Shown here: in pieces, positions 12,511-23,444 of the stretch
How the letters are laid out: each line of letters begins with the position of its first letter
Position numbering within the stretch: the first letter of the stretch is position 1
Source: Epiperipatus broadwayi
Lineage: Eukaryota; Onychophora; Udeonychophora; Euonychophora; Peripatidae
Assembly (NCBI GenBank): GCA_028023455.1
Contig: JAQFVV010000073.1
Span: forward strand, 1,504,451-1,568,450
Length of the DNA: 64,000 nucleotides
Reading direction: 5' to 3'
Position numbers and translations under genes: made by a program
The notes under the pieces: model-generated
Told to the model about the DNA's origin: nothing
Seen by the model: only the letters and a program-made list of their open reading frames with translations
Database searches by the model: none

Positions 12511-12797
12511 CATTTAGGAGACCAGGTAACCCAGAGATGTAATAGTTCCAGTGTTCAAATTCAATCCATGCGGTTCTAAGGTCTTGAATTTAAAAATAAA
12601 AAAACTCTCCTTTTGTTTCCTCTCCCTTGTAGAAGAAAAACCTTCCTGAAGAATCACTACTTTTAAATCATCAATTGAATGATTCGGTAAGTTAAAATGT
12701 TTTGAAACCGGTCTATCTTTATTCTTATGCAAAATGTCAAATCTATGATTAGTCATTCTGACGTGTAAACTATTTGCTGACTCACCTATATACTGGT
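12511..12797 (-). pseudogene. Penelope-like GIY-YIG endonuclease C-terminus, fragment
   Basis: The minus-strand frame starts in mid-domain with QYIGES, the YIG half of a GIY-YIG nuclease. It continues through LHVRM..H and SKHFNLPNHSIDDLKV, the H..F...H part typical of Penelope-like C-termini, and ends at a stop after TSLGYLVS. The GIY half and the whole reverse transcriptase are absent, because the inverted arm begins just upstream. In an intact element this nuclease nicks the target for reverse transcription. The ~90-codon frame has no internal stop, so the truncation is not very old, or the piece is short enough to have escaped. Confidence 0.75.
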
Positions 12798-12912
12798 TTA
12801 CCTATACTGTGTTAGATTTTGTGACCAATCAGGGGGGTTTTGTTAATTTTTAATCTTTTACCAAATCTGTAATTTTTGATTATCGCCATTTTACTGTGTA
12901 TTTTTTTTCTTT

Positions 12913-12940
12913 CTGATGAAAACCAGTCCTCTGGTTGAAA
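12913..12940 (+). ncRNA. Hammerhead-like core, right PLE arm
   Basis: This is the inverted partner of the left-arm core: CTGATGA at 12913-12919, an extra A, AACCAG/CTGGTT at 12921-12936, GAAA at 12937-12940. The extra A before stem II occurs in all copies here. As on the left, stem I is not obvious. Confidence 0.45.
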
Positions 12941-13121
12941 TATAATATTATTTATTGGATTTATAAGTCTTTATTTTTTTGTTTTTATATGTATTTCCTT
13001 TGGTTAGTTTGTTATATATTAATATTTTGATATATATATATATATATATATATATATCATATATATATACGATGCTCTATATATATATAAAACTACATTC
13101 ACATTATTGTATATATGATAT

Positions 13122-13700
13122 ATGATAACAATGCAATATGTAATGGTAATTAAATATATTAGATATTTTGGGATCATGTTAGATAAAAAAGTGTTTTGGA
13201 AATATCATATTAACATACTAAATAATAAATTTAGATATTTCATAAAAATGTTCTGCAATATTAAAAATATTTTTCCTTTAAATATTCTTATTGCTACTTA
13301 TAAATCTTTACGGGAATCTTTATTGAAATATGGAATAAAGATTTTATGGTTTTGTAATTTTTCTAATATTAATAGATTAGCAGTACTGCAAAGCAGAATA
13401 ATTGATCTAATAAAAAAAATTATATAAAATCGTGGAAATAAAAATATTTTATTATTCAATCAACTTCTTGAATATATAATAATAGAGAAAAATAATTGTA
13501 TAGTACTTTCAAGAAACCTTATACAAAAACAGTTTGAAATGAGTCTAAGAAAAATAGATACATACATAGTTTCAAAATATTATAATAAATATAAAACTAG
13601 AGTAAAAAATCACTATATTTGTAAATTATTCAATAATTTACCTATTGAATTAAAAATATTGCAACATTATAGGAAAATAGTAAATCAAATTAAAAAATAA
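13122..13700 (+). pseudogene. LINE reverse transcriptase C-terminal part, decayed
   Basis: The plus-strand frame at 13122-13427 reads YFGIMLDKKVFWKYHIN, then SLRESLLKYGIKILW and LAVLQSRIIDLI. This is the pattern of the end of a non-LTR retrotransposon reverse transcriptase (LG..ID..L.W..HI; Y.SL....L.YG...W; L...Q...I..I). After a stop, another frame continues with KTRVKNHYICKLFNNLPIELK, the usual tail of CR1/Jockey-type proteins. The catalytic palm is not present and there are stops, so it is dead. Assignment to the CR1/Jockey group is inference from this tail. Confidence 0.6.
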
Positions 13701-13899
13701 TAAAGAGGGATAAAAGAAAAAAAATTAGATATATATGAATAAATAATCAATCAGAATAAGATTGAAATAAACAACTATTAATAACTATATTTTAATATTT
13801 AGATATATTATTCAGAAGAAGGGTGATGAATGAGATAGTTTTTTAACATTATATTAAAGATGAAAAGACTAGAGGATTGATTGATTCAAAATTCTATCA

Positions 13900-14255
13900 G
13901 TCATGGTGCAAAAAATGTAAGTTTTAAAGGAATTTAAATAAAAGAATGATAGGATAATATTAGATAAAGAAAGAGGCATATAAAGATAAATTAAAGATGA
14001 AAAACAATTGAGTAAAAATAGGTTACAAAGGGAAAGCAATTAGAAGAACTTTTGATAATAAAATACATAGAATAAATAAAAATAATAGGAATAAGTATAG
14101 AGATATCCATTCCATATTCAAAAAAGGTATATAAAAGATTAATAAAAAAAATTGCTGAATAATGTAAAAATAGCTTGGAAAAATAATGTCTTTAGATAAA
14201 TGGTTGTTAATAGTAAGGTGGGGGCTAGTTTATAAAATTAGCTGAAAAATGCAAT

Positions 14256-14308
<53 letters not shown>

Positions 14309-14500
14309 CAGGCCATAAAATGAAATGTGAAAAAAATATGAGTATTATAAAGTATGTGAAGGATTACAGTAACCTAATATACTTTGAAACATTGTATATT
14401 CAAGAAAACTTGGACAAATGTGTAAATATAATAAAAAGTTCAGCAAAACTGGAGGAAAATGAGCTTTATTAAATAGTTGGAAATGGTAGAAAATGGTTGA
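13900..14500 (+). pseudogene. Penelope-like C-terminus, decayed, split by (TA)n
   Basis: From about 14040 the text parallels the PLE relic at 47.5-48.0 kb (IHSIF matching SIPYS). A GIY half GLVYKIS follows at about 14224, then the (TA)n array at 14259-14305, and after it TGHKMKCEKN, SIIKYVKDY and YIQENLDKC. The 47.9-kb copy has TGHVKKCEES, FIKYCRNY and IYKKIKKN at the same places. Stops and shifts are frequent. The shared 3' non-coding text (GGAAAATGAGCTTTATTAAA here, GGAAAATGGGTATTAAATA there) supports one family. Confidence 0.6.
14259..14305. repeat. (TA)n microsatellite inside a PLE relic
   Basis: About 23 TA units sitting between the two halves of a GIY-YIG domain, at or near the codons expected for the YIG motif (..NNIY..). 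It has probably grown from a short TATATA in the coding sequence. Confidence 0.9.
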
Positions 14501-14786
14501 AAAAATATAAATAACATTTTAAAAGATATAAAATATGTATTTAATTATTATTATTTTTGACAAAATTTGTATAAAAAATGATTTTCTTTAATAACAGGTA
14601 TAAATAAAAATTAATTTTAATTTATTTAATTAAATATTAACTGAAACACAGGCTTATTATATACCTGTGTCTATATATGTAATATATAGGGTATATGAGC
14701 ACAGACTTTCACACCACCCACCACTCTCCACTCTATCTCATAACACTGATATACTCGAACATATATATGTTGAAAAGATAAATAAT

Positions 14787-14832
14787 CACCAATATAAATA
14801 TTTCATGCTGAACCAGCACTCATCAGTTGGTC
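14787..14832 (-). ncRNA. Type I hammerhead ribozyme, R1 unit 1 (intact core)
   Basis: Minus strand, in order: stem I 5' strand ACCAA (14827-14831); CTGATGA (14820-14826); stem II GTGCTG-GTT-CAGCAT (14805-14819, one G.U pair); GAA; a very short stem III within ATATTTAT; an A as residue 17, giving triplet ATA; and stem I 3' strand TTGGT (14788-14792), which pairs fully with ACCAA. All invariant core bases are present and no extra base interrupts the boxes. Predicted cleavage lies between 14793 and 14792. Minimal stem III is usual for hammerheads of animal retroelements. Confidence 0.7.
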
Positions 14833-15259
14833 CAGATTACCATCTCTACACACATATGCCATAAGTGCTCAGATATATATTAAGATAGCCAATCTTCATA
14901 CTTTAATGGACAGGCTTTAATCTACTCCTCACACCAACTCTTCAACCACCCATCCAATAGAAAATCTGATGATGGAACACTCAAAGGTGACCCTGAGGCT
15001 GAGATTGTTGTCATACCCATGTTTACCTAAAGCCAATCTGACCCCTCTTGAACAGGACATAATCCATTTAATACATATACAAGGGATGGGCAGACATCTC
15101 TACTATGTAATAACTGAAACACAGGCTTATTATATACCTGTGTCTATATATGTAATATATAGGGTATATGAGCACAGATTTTCACACCAGCCACCACTCT
15201 CCACTCTATCTCATAACACTGATACATTTGTACGCATATATGTTGAAAAGATAAATAAT

Positions 15260-15305
15260 CACCAATATATGTATTTCATGCTATACCAACAATCATCAGT
15301 TGGTC
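15260..15305 (-). ncRNA. Type I hammerhead ribozyme, R1 unit 2
   Basis: Same layout one unit further on: ACCAA (15300-15304), CTGATGA (15293-15299), GAAA (15274-15277) and TTGGT (15261-15265). Stem II is weaker (TGTT with AGCA around a larger loop, one G.U pair). Stem III is ATA-CA-TAT and the triplet before the cut is again ATA. The core boxes are intact. Confidence 0.6.
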
Positions 15306-15731
15306 CAGATTACCATCTCTGTACATATATGCTATAAGTGCTCAAATATATATTAAGATAGCCAATTTCATACTTTAATGGACATGCTTCAATCCACTCC
15401 TCACTCCAACTCTTCAACTGTTCATCCAATTGAAAATATGATGATGCAATGCTCAAAGGCCACCCTGAGGCCGAGATTGTTGTCACACCCATGTTGACTT
15501 AAGGCCAATCTGACCCCTCATGAATAGGACATAATCCATTTAATACATATACAATGGATGGGTAGACATCTCTACTATGTAATAACTGAAACACAGGCTT
15601 ATTATATACCTGTGTCTATATATGTAATATATAGGGTATATGAGTACAGACTTTCACACCACCAACCACTCTCCACTCTATCTCATAACACTGATACATT
15701 TGAACACATGTATGTTGAAAAGATAAATAAT

Positions 15732-15777
15732 CATCAATATATGTATTTCATGCTAAACCAGCAATTGTCAGTTGGTC
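15732..15777 (-). ncRNA. Hammerhead region of R1 unit 3, mutated
   Basis: The core box reads CTGACAA instead of CTGATGA, and stem I has a mismatch. The GAAA box and stem II (TGCT/AGCA) remain. This copy should not cleave. Confidence 0.55.
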
Positions 15778-15968
15778 CAGATTACCATCTCTACACATAT
15801 ATGCTATAAGTGCTCAGTTATATATTAAAATAGCCAATTTTCATACTTTAATGGACAGGCTTCAATCTACTCCTCACTCCAACTCTTCAACTGTCCATCC
15901 AATTGAAAATCTGATCATGGAATGCTCAAAGGCCACCCTGAGACCGAGATTGACTTAAGGCCAATCTG

Positions 15969-16674
15969 ACTATATGAAAGATGTAAAATATGTTAAATTT
16001 ATTTATTTATTTATTTGATTATAATATATTATGATTTTAAAAAATGCAAATTAATGTAAATAATGTCCAGTAAATGGAGTAGTATAGTTAATTGGTTATG
16101 TGAATTGCATAGTATAATATCTTGAGAAGATCTCAATGGAGAGGAAAGACAATTCAACAAATATTATAATATAGTTAATAATAGTTGTTTATTTCAATCT
16201 TATTTTGGCTGATTGTTTATTTATTATAGATATTCAGATATGTATGAGTATATAATACAATATAATCTACATTTTTATTATGTGTAATTGATGTATTATT
16301 GAAATTTAATTTATTGTTGTTATTATCATTACTTTATTTCATAATATGTTTAAAATTAAAAGAAAATGTAAATATATTAAAGTGTTAAAAGTGAGATTCT
16401 GTTTCCAGCCTTGTATAATTGATTATGAGTTTAATAGCTTAGAAGAGTTATATTCCATCTGGTTGATAAATTATTTACACTGAATTACTAATAATGTTGA
16501 CAAAGGTATGCTTTTAAGCATCAGTTTCAAGAATACATTGATTCAGTCTATTTTTGATTCTTCATTCACCATTTAGAGTACTTTTAGTTCATAGCTAGAG
16601 GAGAGAGTGATTTACTTCCTTTCTTTACATATAGATTGAGCTATATTTAATTTAAATTATGTATATAAATAATT
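15969..16674. other. A+T-rich DNA without recognisable gene
   Basis: Nothing recognisable. A short TTTA run lies near 16000-16015. Confidence 0.5.
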
Positions 16675-17186
16675 AATATTTACTAAGACAATAAACCTCA
16701 AGAGTGTGCACTTGAAAATATGAAGGTAGAGACCTCTACATGTCTTAACCACAAGCTTATGCTTTGGAAGAAAAGAGGGGAACCCTTCTTTACTTCAAAC
16801 TACTTTCTATATAAATAGGTAAAGCTGAAGTGGTTAGATCTGAGAGTGTAAATCTATTCAATACTTCACTGATTAATTCCACAATTCCTATTACCAATTA
16901 GTACTCACAAAATCTTTCCATTTATAATGAGTCAATGGAATCAAAAGATTTCACGAGTACTAATTGGTAATAGGAATTGTGAACTTAATCAGTAAAGTAT
17001 TGAATAGCTTCACACTTTCAGATCTAACCACTTCAGCTTCACCTATTTATATAGAAAGTAGATTGAAGTAAAGAAGGGTTCCCCTCTTTTCTTCCAAAGT
17101 GTAAGCTTGTGGTTAAGACCTGTAGACATTCCTACCTTCCGATTTTTAAGCACACACACTTGAGGTTTATTGCCTTAGTAAATATT
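16675..17186. mobile_element. R4: 512-bp palindromic element
   Basis: The whole stretch is one long inverted repeat with arms of about 245 bp meeting near 16930. The ends read AATATTTACTAAG and CTTAGTAAATATT. The arms share landmarks such as CCACTTCAGCTT and AAGAAGGGTTCCCCTCTTTTC. There is no coding potential. One arm's outer ~110 bp recurs as a solo piece at 57.2 kb, and a shorter hairpin at 50.05 kb shares the AGAGACCTCTAC motif. It resembles a fold-back or MITE-like element; I see no clear duplication at its borders. Confidence 0.8.
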
Positions 17187-18832
17187 ACTTATGTAATCAA
17201 TGTGCATTAAATAAATTTATAATTACAAGTATATAAATAATGTAAAAATGTCTGCCAGTTTTATACTTTATGTATTTCAAAGGACTATAAACAATATTCA
17301 AGCAAAAAATTATTAAAATATGTATGCTGATTTTTAATTATATCTTTAGAAGCTTTACATGTAAAAAATATATGTATGTATATAATATCAATAAAAACAT
17401 TTTTTTATAAATTTTTTTTTTGCATATTATTTTAAATTGATTTTTTTTTTTAAAAAGTTTTAATAATTTTTAAACAAAATATATGAAATGTTATTTCCAA
17501 AATGCTTTTAACTTTTCCATCAATAATATTTAGACATAAAACAGAATAAACAATAATAAAATAATATTAACATCTGGATCACTCTATTCTCTTATATAAT
17601 GTACAAATAAACTTTTTAGTCCGTTTTACTTGGTATGATGAGGCACACTTTTTGACTTGTTTCGATCATACAGTGATTATGAAATGAACTATTAAGTAAG
17701 ATATATATAAACTTAAGTTAATCCATTAATAATCGATCTAACTCCTAGAATTCCAACAGATCCAAGAAATAAAGCTGGCCTTTTTCTTCACTTTACTTAG
17801 ATTTCATTTTATTCATAAGTTTCAAAATAATCAATAAATTAAGATCCTTGCTTTATTGTAAGTTTTTTCGTTTTTCTATTATTAACCAGTTCAAAAATCT
17901 AGCTTTTTGTTTTTTCTTTCCTGCTTTCTCACTTAACATCTATTAAATCCAAGAAAATCTTTTTATATTCCACGTTCCACAGAATTCTAATAAATAAAAC
18001 CAATTATAATAAAACAAAAATAACAAAATTTTACACATTTATTTTTCTATTTTATTATATATTACCAAAATTAATCGCCAATAATATTTATAATAAAGTG
18101 TATTGATATATAAATTCGCGTATGCTTATTTAGATATATTCTACATGCACACATAAACTCCTACATTTTTTATGACGAGGTAATTTATCCATAACTACGA
18201 TAAAATTGTACATTATCTTTTTTTATATATTAGTATTCTTCCTTTTAACAAATTGCCATTTGAATTAACTATCGCAATATATATCATTCATTGTCATTAC
18301 AAGTTCTAACTAAATATTACAACTATTAAACCCCAAAATTCTAAATAGGAATTACTTATAATATCATTACAATGTAGTATTTCTTCTCAAAAGAGAGAAA
18401 GGGTAATAAATCAATTATAGATTACTACATCAATAATGGGGCAGATATATTATTTAATTCCGATTTAAAATAACTTTTTTTAGAGAAAATCTTTAAGATT
18501 TTGAAACAATTATAAAACCAAGCTAGGAGTTGAAAAAGTAAATTTAAAATTTAAGTTTTATAAGAAAATAAATATGTAAATATATATCAAACTCTCAAAA
18601 AAAATCTTAATCTTACAACAGAATCTGAAGGTAAAAAATCCCAGAAGTAAACTATATCAAAAAGTGCAAGATAAAATTAATTTAAGGGGTGAAACAAAAC
18701 AAATTAAAACTCTTTAAATAAAAATTAAATTTAAATATAAAAATATAATATTAAAATTAAATGTCAAGAATAAGAAAATATAGAAATGGAATAAGTCAAA
18801 ACTAGCTGCTATAATAGATTAATTAAAGGAGC
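17187..18832. other. A+T-rich DNA without recognisable gene
   Basis: No gene, named repeat or RNA is visible. Confidence 0.5.
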
Positions 18833-18925
18833 TAATATTACAAGTTCTAGGCAAATAATATGGTTATTAATTTCCTAAATATTAAATATAATAATTCTAT
18901 TATTTAGCTAGAACTTGTAATATTA
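18833..18925. repeat. Small inverted repeat (about 28-bp arms)
   Basis: TAATATTACAAGTTCTAG and a following AAATAATA on the left pair with the right end (TATTATTT, then CTAGAACTTGTAATATT). The loop is about 38 bp. It could be a tiny MITE-like element. Confidence 0.6.
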
Positions 18926-19326
18926 TTAGATGTAAATAACTTATTATAGCTTTTTGTTTAGTTTTAGGCAGTTATCTTTCATTAGCAACTGCTCTAGATA
19001 AAATGCTTTCTAACTGAGTAATTATAAATGGATAACTCTACACATTAAATATTTTCATCTAAAACATCCATTAAAATATTATATGTATGTATATAATATG
19101 GGTTAATAAAGAAAATAATTAATGAATATTGTGCATTTTTATTATTTTAATTCTTTAAAGCTGAATACATTTTATAGAACAATGCATTATAATCATGATT
19201 TTTAGTTTCTGTTATATATTTTAGCACACTCATAGCATATCAGATTAAAAATCCTTTTGGGTTAAAGTGGTTAAAATAATAAACATTTACATTACAGACT
19301 AATTATTTTTTTATTAGTACATATAA

Positions 19327-19642
<316 letters not shown>

Positions 19643-20334
19643 CAGGTTTCAACAGTAATCTTTATTTACCTAACAGAGTTATGCTAGATTTTTTTGAAAA
19701 ATTGTTACATAGGCAATCCATGGTTGAAAGTCAATTAATATAAAAAATGAATTTTTGTTCAAAGTACTATTGCAAGAATTCTTGGAAAGTGGGGATTTCT
19801 GTCCCCAGATGTGCAATTCAGACTTGAATTTTTACATATGGTTGAATTACTAAAATGACATACAATCAATCAATAGTGTTAACTATTGTTCAAGTTAATG
19901 GCTGCTGTACAATAACTGTTTTATTATTTGTCAGTTGCTAAAAATTGGGTGTATTTTGGAAATCAGCAAGTATTTTGTATAAAATAATAATCCAGAGAAT
20001 TGGTGGCAAATATATCAATGGTACCAAAATGATGAACATTGTGTTGGAATGGAAAGTGCCAATTGTGAGTCTTTTATAACATGAAAGATTGCCTTATGAG
20101 TGATCAAGCTGCAAAAATTATTATTATTATAATTTTAAGAACTAATGTGTTTACCTTATTATATTTTATTTAACTAACTCACATATCACCAACCAATTAC
20201 TTTAACACATGAAAATACTACTACTTAAAAAGCCAAATAGCAACTATAAACAATAACATTTTCAAGAGACAACATTCATTAACAGATTATGTTACTATGG
20301 CTTGAGTTCATTTGCTTTAATATATTTGTTAAAT
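19643..20334. other. DNA without recognisable gene
   Basis: Slightly less A+T-biased than its surroundings, but no open frame, motif or repeat that I can name. Confidence 0.45.
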
Positions 20335-20480
20335 GTGGCTTAGTGCTATACTAGTAATAATAAATAAAATAAAAATTCATATAATATTAAATGCTTGCTT
20401 AAAAACAAATTTATACTAGAATTCTATCATGACCATAGTTTCATTATTAACAAATATACCTTCTCAGCTAAAAATTAGTT
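20335..20480. repeat. R5 repeat copy 1
   Basis: TCATATAATATTA..., ATACTAGAATTCTATCATGA and TTTCATTATTAACAAATA, ending in CTTCTCA, match 47.23-47.36 kb in the same order (TCATATAATATTACA, AAAATTCTATCACAA, TTTCATCTATTAACAAATAG, CTTCTCA). It is an unnamed dispersed repeat with no visible coding content. Confidence 0.5.
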
Positions 20481-20984
20481 AGACATAAAACCCCTCTACC
20501 CGACACCTAACCTACACATTATATGAGCAAATGCCCAGGGCACCAATTCTATTGATGAATAGAATAAATTAACACTTTATTTGACTTACAATTAAAACTG
20601 ACACTCTTCTACTTGTGCCTAATTTATATCTTAACTCAGTGGAGGGTTATGGAAAGTCAATAGCATGTAGAATATAAATAAATTAAGGAAGAAATACTAC
20701 AAACCATTAAAATAAAATATATGCCTCATTTATCAATCAACCAAATGATGGAGGCCAGCAAAGTTTTATTTGTCCAAGTTAATAAATATAATTTCAAGTT
20801 TGATCTCTTCCATCATCTAAATTTACTCTATAAAAAATATGATACTAAATAACTTCACTATCTAGCATATCTTAATCTAAATAGCTAAATTAATATGAAT
20901 TTGGAAATACAAAATCAGATCTCAGAGAATATGTAATACAGTTTGATTAAAGAAATTCTATTATCCAGTAATTTATAACTAAAA

Positions 20985-21017
<33 letters not shown>

Positions 21018-23444
21018 GAAATAAATTGAATAATGTTTTACTGGTCTAGCAATTAGATAATGAAGAAAATAAGGTATCTTTTAATCTCACATCATTGTCT
21101 AAATAATAACTAAATATGCGACCTTTTTATAAGTTTACTAAATGGTAAAGTATTTCATATAATGGTTGGATCAAGACAGCAATATTATCAGATTTCAGTA
21201 TGTTTATTATCAAATTTATAAAGCAATGTATTTATGTAGCAATAGATATGTGGAATGTGGAAACTAGAATATGAATGCATATAAGAATAACTCGAGACAA
21301 AGTTTTGAATAAATAGCAAAGCATTTGTTTACATTAGAAATCCAAATAGATATAGTTAATTCACAGTGGGACTGTTTGTCCTAATTTCTAAACTCACAAA
21401 TACGCTTGGTAACCTGGGTTTGAAATCACTTTTATTACATATTTTGCCATTTATTGATTAGACATTTACGAACATAAGTTAACAAATAAATAATGCCCTG
21501 ATATTCTGACTTCGAATATATTTAGGCTATCTAACACATTTTTATTAACGAACAACACTGAATATAAATATATATCATATTAGGGGCACAAACATATAAG
21601 TTGAAGAGGTCACACTATCAATTGTAGGAATAAAATAAATTACTAACTTTGGCTGTCAATAGAGTAACTTTAAATAGCTCCATAAAATAATTCTTTTAAA
21701 TATCTATCTTTTTTCATACATTCAAAATAAAAATAATCATTCTGATGATTTGATGATTTAAAGCATGATAGAATTCAAAATATATATTTCCTGATGTGAA
21801 AGTTTAATAATATTATACTCGCATGTCAGCAAGATTATTTGCATTACGTGTGTGTCATATCTTATGCTATAATTAAAAACAAAATCATACATCTTCTCAG
21901 TTTACTTATGAATTACTAGTTAAGTATTATAATTCGGACAATGCCATAAACCAACCAACAAATATAACACTATTTCTGCTTTAATATTCCATAAAGAATT
22001 TAATATTACTATTTATTTATCCAACAACTGTATTACATATAGCTATGATTCTATGATGACACAAAAATAAACATTCAAAAAAAATTTAAGCACATGAGGA
22101 ATACACAAGCTTCTTGGCTAATAAATCTAACAACAAATAATGAATCCCCATCTACTTTGAGGTATAGTATTAGTGTAAAACTTAATCTTACCACCAGAAT
22201 AAAGGGACATAAACTACTCAACTCCATAAAATATTATTTTTATAATGCATATGTACGCAATCTAGGAATATATTTCACTCATGGAAAATACTTAGATATT
22301 ATAAGGGAGAGAATTTTCAATCCAGTCTACATAGAACATAGTACAAATAACTTTCTTTCTCATAGCTACTCTGTACATTTCGATATTTTGAAGTTTGTAA
22401 TATATATCTGAACAATAAAATTCTCATTTTTGCTTTTAAAGATGTTATATTATTTAAAATGATCCTTATTTTCATGCATCCTGATTTAAATGTTTATAAA
22501 AACTTTTTTTCGTAAATTTTGACTATTAAGTAGTAAATAAATTTTAAAAGAATAAAACATCATAACAATTCTGTAGAATAATAACTTAATTAGAAAACAA
22601 TGACAGAAATTTATATGGAGCTCTTAGGCCTGTTTTATAATCACCTCGTTTTTTTTAAAGATGTCATAAAAATGAAAAACAAAGTTCACAGATAATAGTT
22701 ATCTTCACTGTATAATGTGTTTTTACTTAATTTATTAATTTCATTTATGACCACTATTAATGGTTCCTTTCATAGAATCATGCAACTATTGTATGAATAC
22801 GATTCTACACTCAACTAACTATTTTTAAATATTTATACAATCTGTCTCTGTAAACTAAGTGAAGATATTTGATAAAATTAATAAAAACAATCTGAATTTT
22901 TTTTCATATTTTTTTTGCATTTGCCTAGCCATAAAACATAATATATTGGTGTTTCTTGTTTTTTTTTTAATTTAAACACTATTTATATCTTTTTTAACAT
23001 TGCATTTTAATATGTGACATGTAATAAAGTATCCATTTACCATCTTCATTTTTGCAATGTTAACAATTTATTAATTGACTAAAAATTATTTTCAGAAACT
23101 TGAATAAAAAAAATTGTATATTCTATTACTATTTAAATATTCATTTTTAAACATCTATTTCTATTGTATCTAAATATTTATACATAGATTATGTATTTTA
23201 ATAGATATATCAAAATATCATATATAATTGACATTTTTATTGTATCAATTTTTTAAACATTACCTTATTGCAATTCAATAGTTCAAAAATTTTAAAATAA
23301 TGTAAATTATTATATAGTATAAATATATACCTCTATGTTAAAAGAAATATTTTCATGGGCATTAGATGTAAAAGATATACTCTCTAGATATATCTGTGTA
23401 TAATTAACATTGTCATTAAACCAATAGTATAACAATAATATAGT
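20481..23444. other. A+T-rich DNA; no supported gene
   Basis: A poly(A) run followed by (TA)n lies at 20981-21017. A 105-codon open frame at 22094-22411 on the plus strand (MRNTQASWLINLTTNN at the start) is less biased than random A/T DNA, but I recognise no motif, signal or homologous family in it. It has no evident splice context, so I leave it uncalled. Confidence 0.45.

Larger units (their letters stand above)
11947..12984 (-). mobile_element. PLE fragment between long inverted arms
   Basis: Arms 11947-12130 and 12803-12984 are near-perfect inverted repeats of about 183 bp. Between them lies a minus-strand piece of a Penelope-like GIY-YIG domain (12511-12797) followed by ~380 bp of non-coding DNA. 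Each arm carries a hammerhead-like core facing inward-to-outward: minus strand 11992-12019 and plus strand 12913-12940. The left arm is thus the 3' end of the minus-strand element in sense orientation, and the right arm is an inverted second copy of that end joined straight to a truncated coding piece. The reverse transcriptase is missing, so the unit cannot move by itself. Confidence 0.75.
14639..15968 (-). mobile_element. R1 tandem array, about 2.8 units of 473 bp (retrozyme-like)
   Basis: Units begin at 14639, 15112 and 15584 (AACTGAAACACAGG), so the period is 472-473 bp; the third unit stops near 15968. The apparent open frames of 65, 122 and 83 codons are only the shared repeat read in one frame. 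On the minus strand each unit has a hammerhead ribozyme region: intact in unit 1, near-intact in unit 2, mutated in unit 3. Tandem units with one type I hammerhead each are the hallmark of retrozymes. Cleavage in units 1 and 2 would release a 473-nt RNA. The family has further solo and fold-back copies at 1.5, 27.2, 29.6, 33.4, 33.7, 45.8 and 46.4-46.9 kb. Confidence 0.75.

Noticed and set aside
14667-15809. Open frames of 65, 122 and 83 codons sharing a YIPVSIYVIYRVYEHR-like start
   Set aside because: They are the R1 tandem repeat read in one frame. The solo copy at 29.6 kb gives a similar peptide on the other strand, and fold-back copies break it, so it is repeat DNA and not a protein family.
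14639-15968. CRISPR array or satellite centromere
   Set aside because: Units are 473 bp, only 2.8 copies, and solo copies are dispersed on both strands. This fits a retrozyme-like element, not CRISPR or a large satellite.
22094-22411. 105-codon open frame as a gene
   Set aside because: No motif, no homologous feel, no splice or promoter context; isolated ATG frame in A/T-rich DNA.
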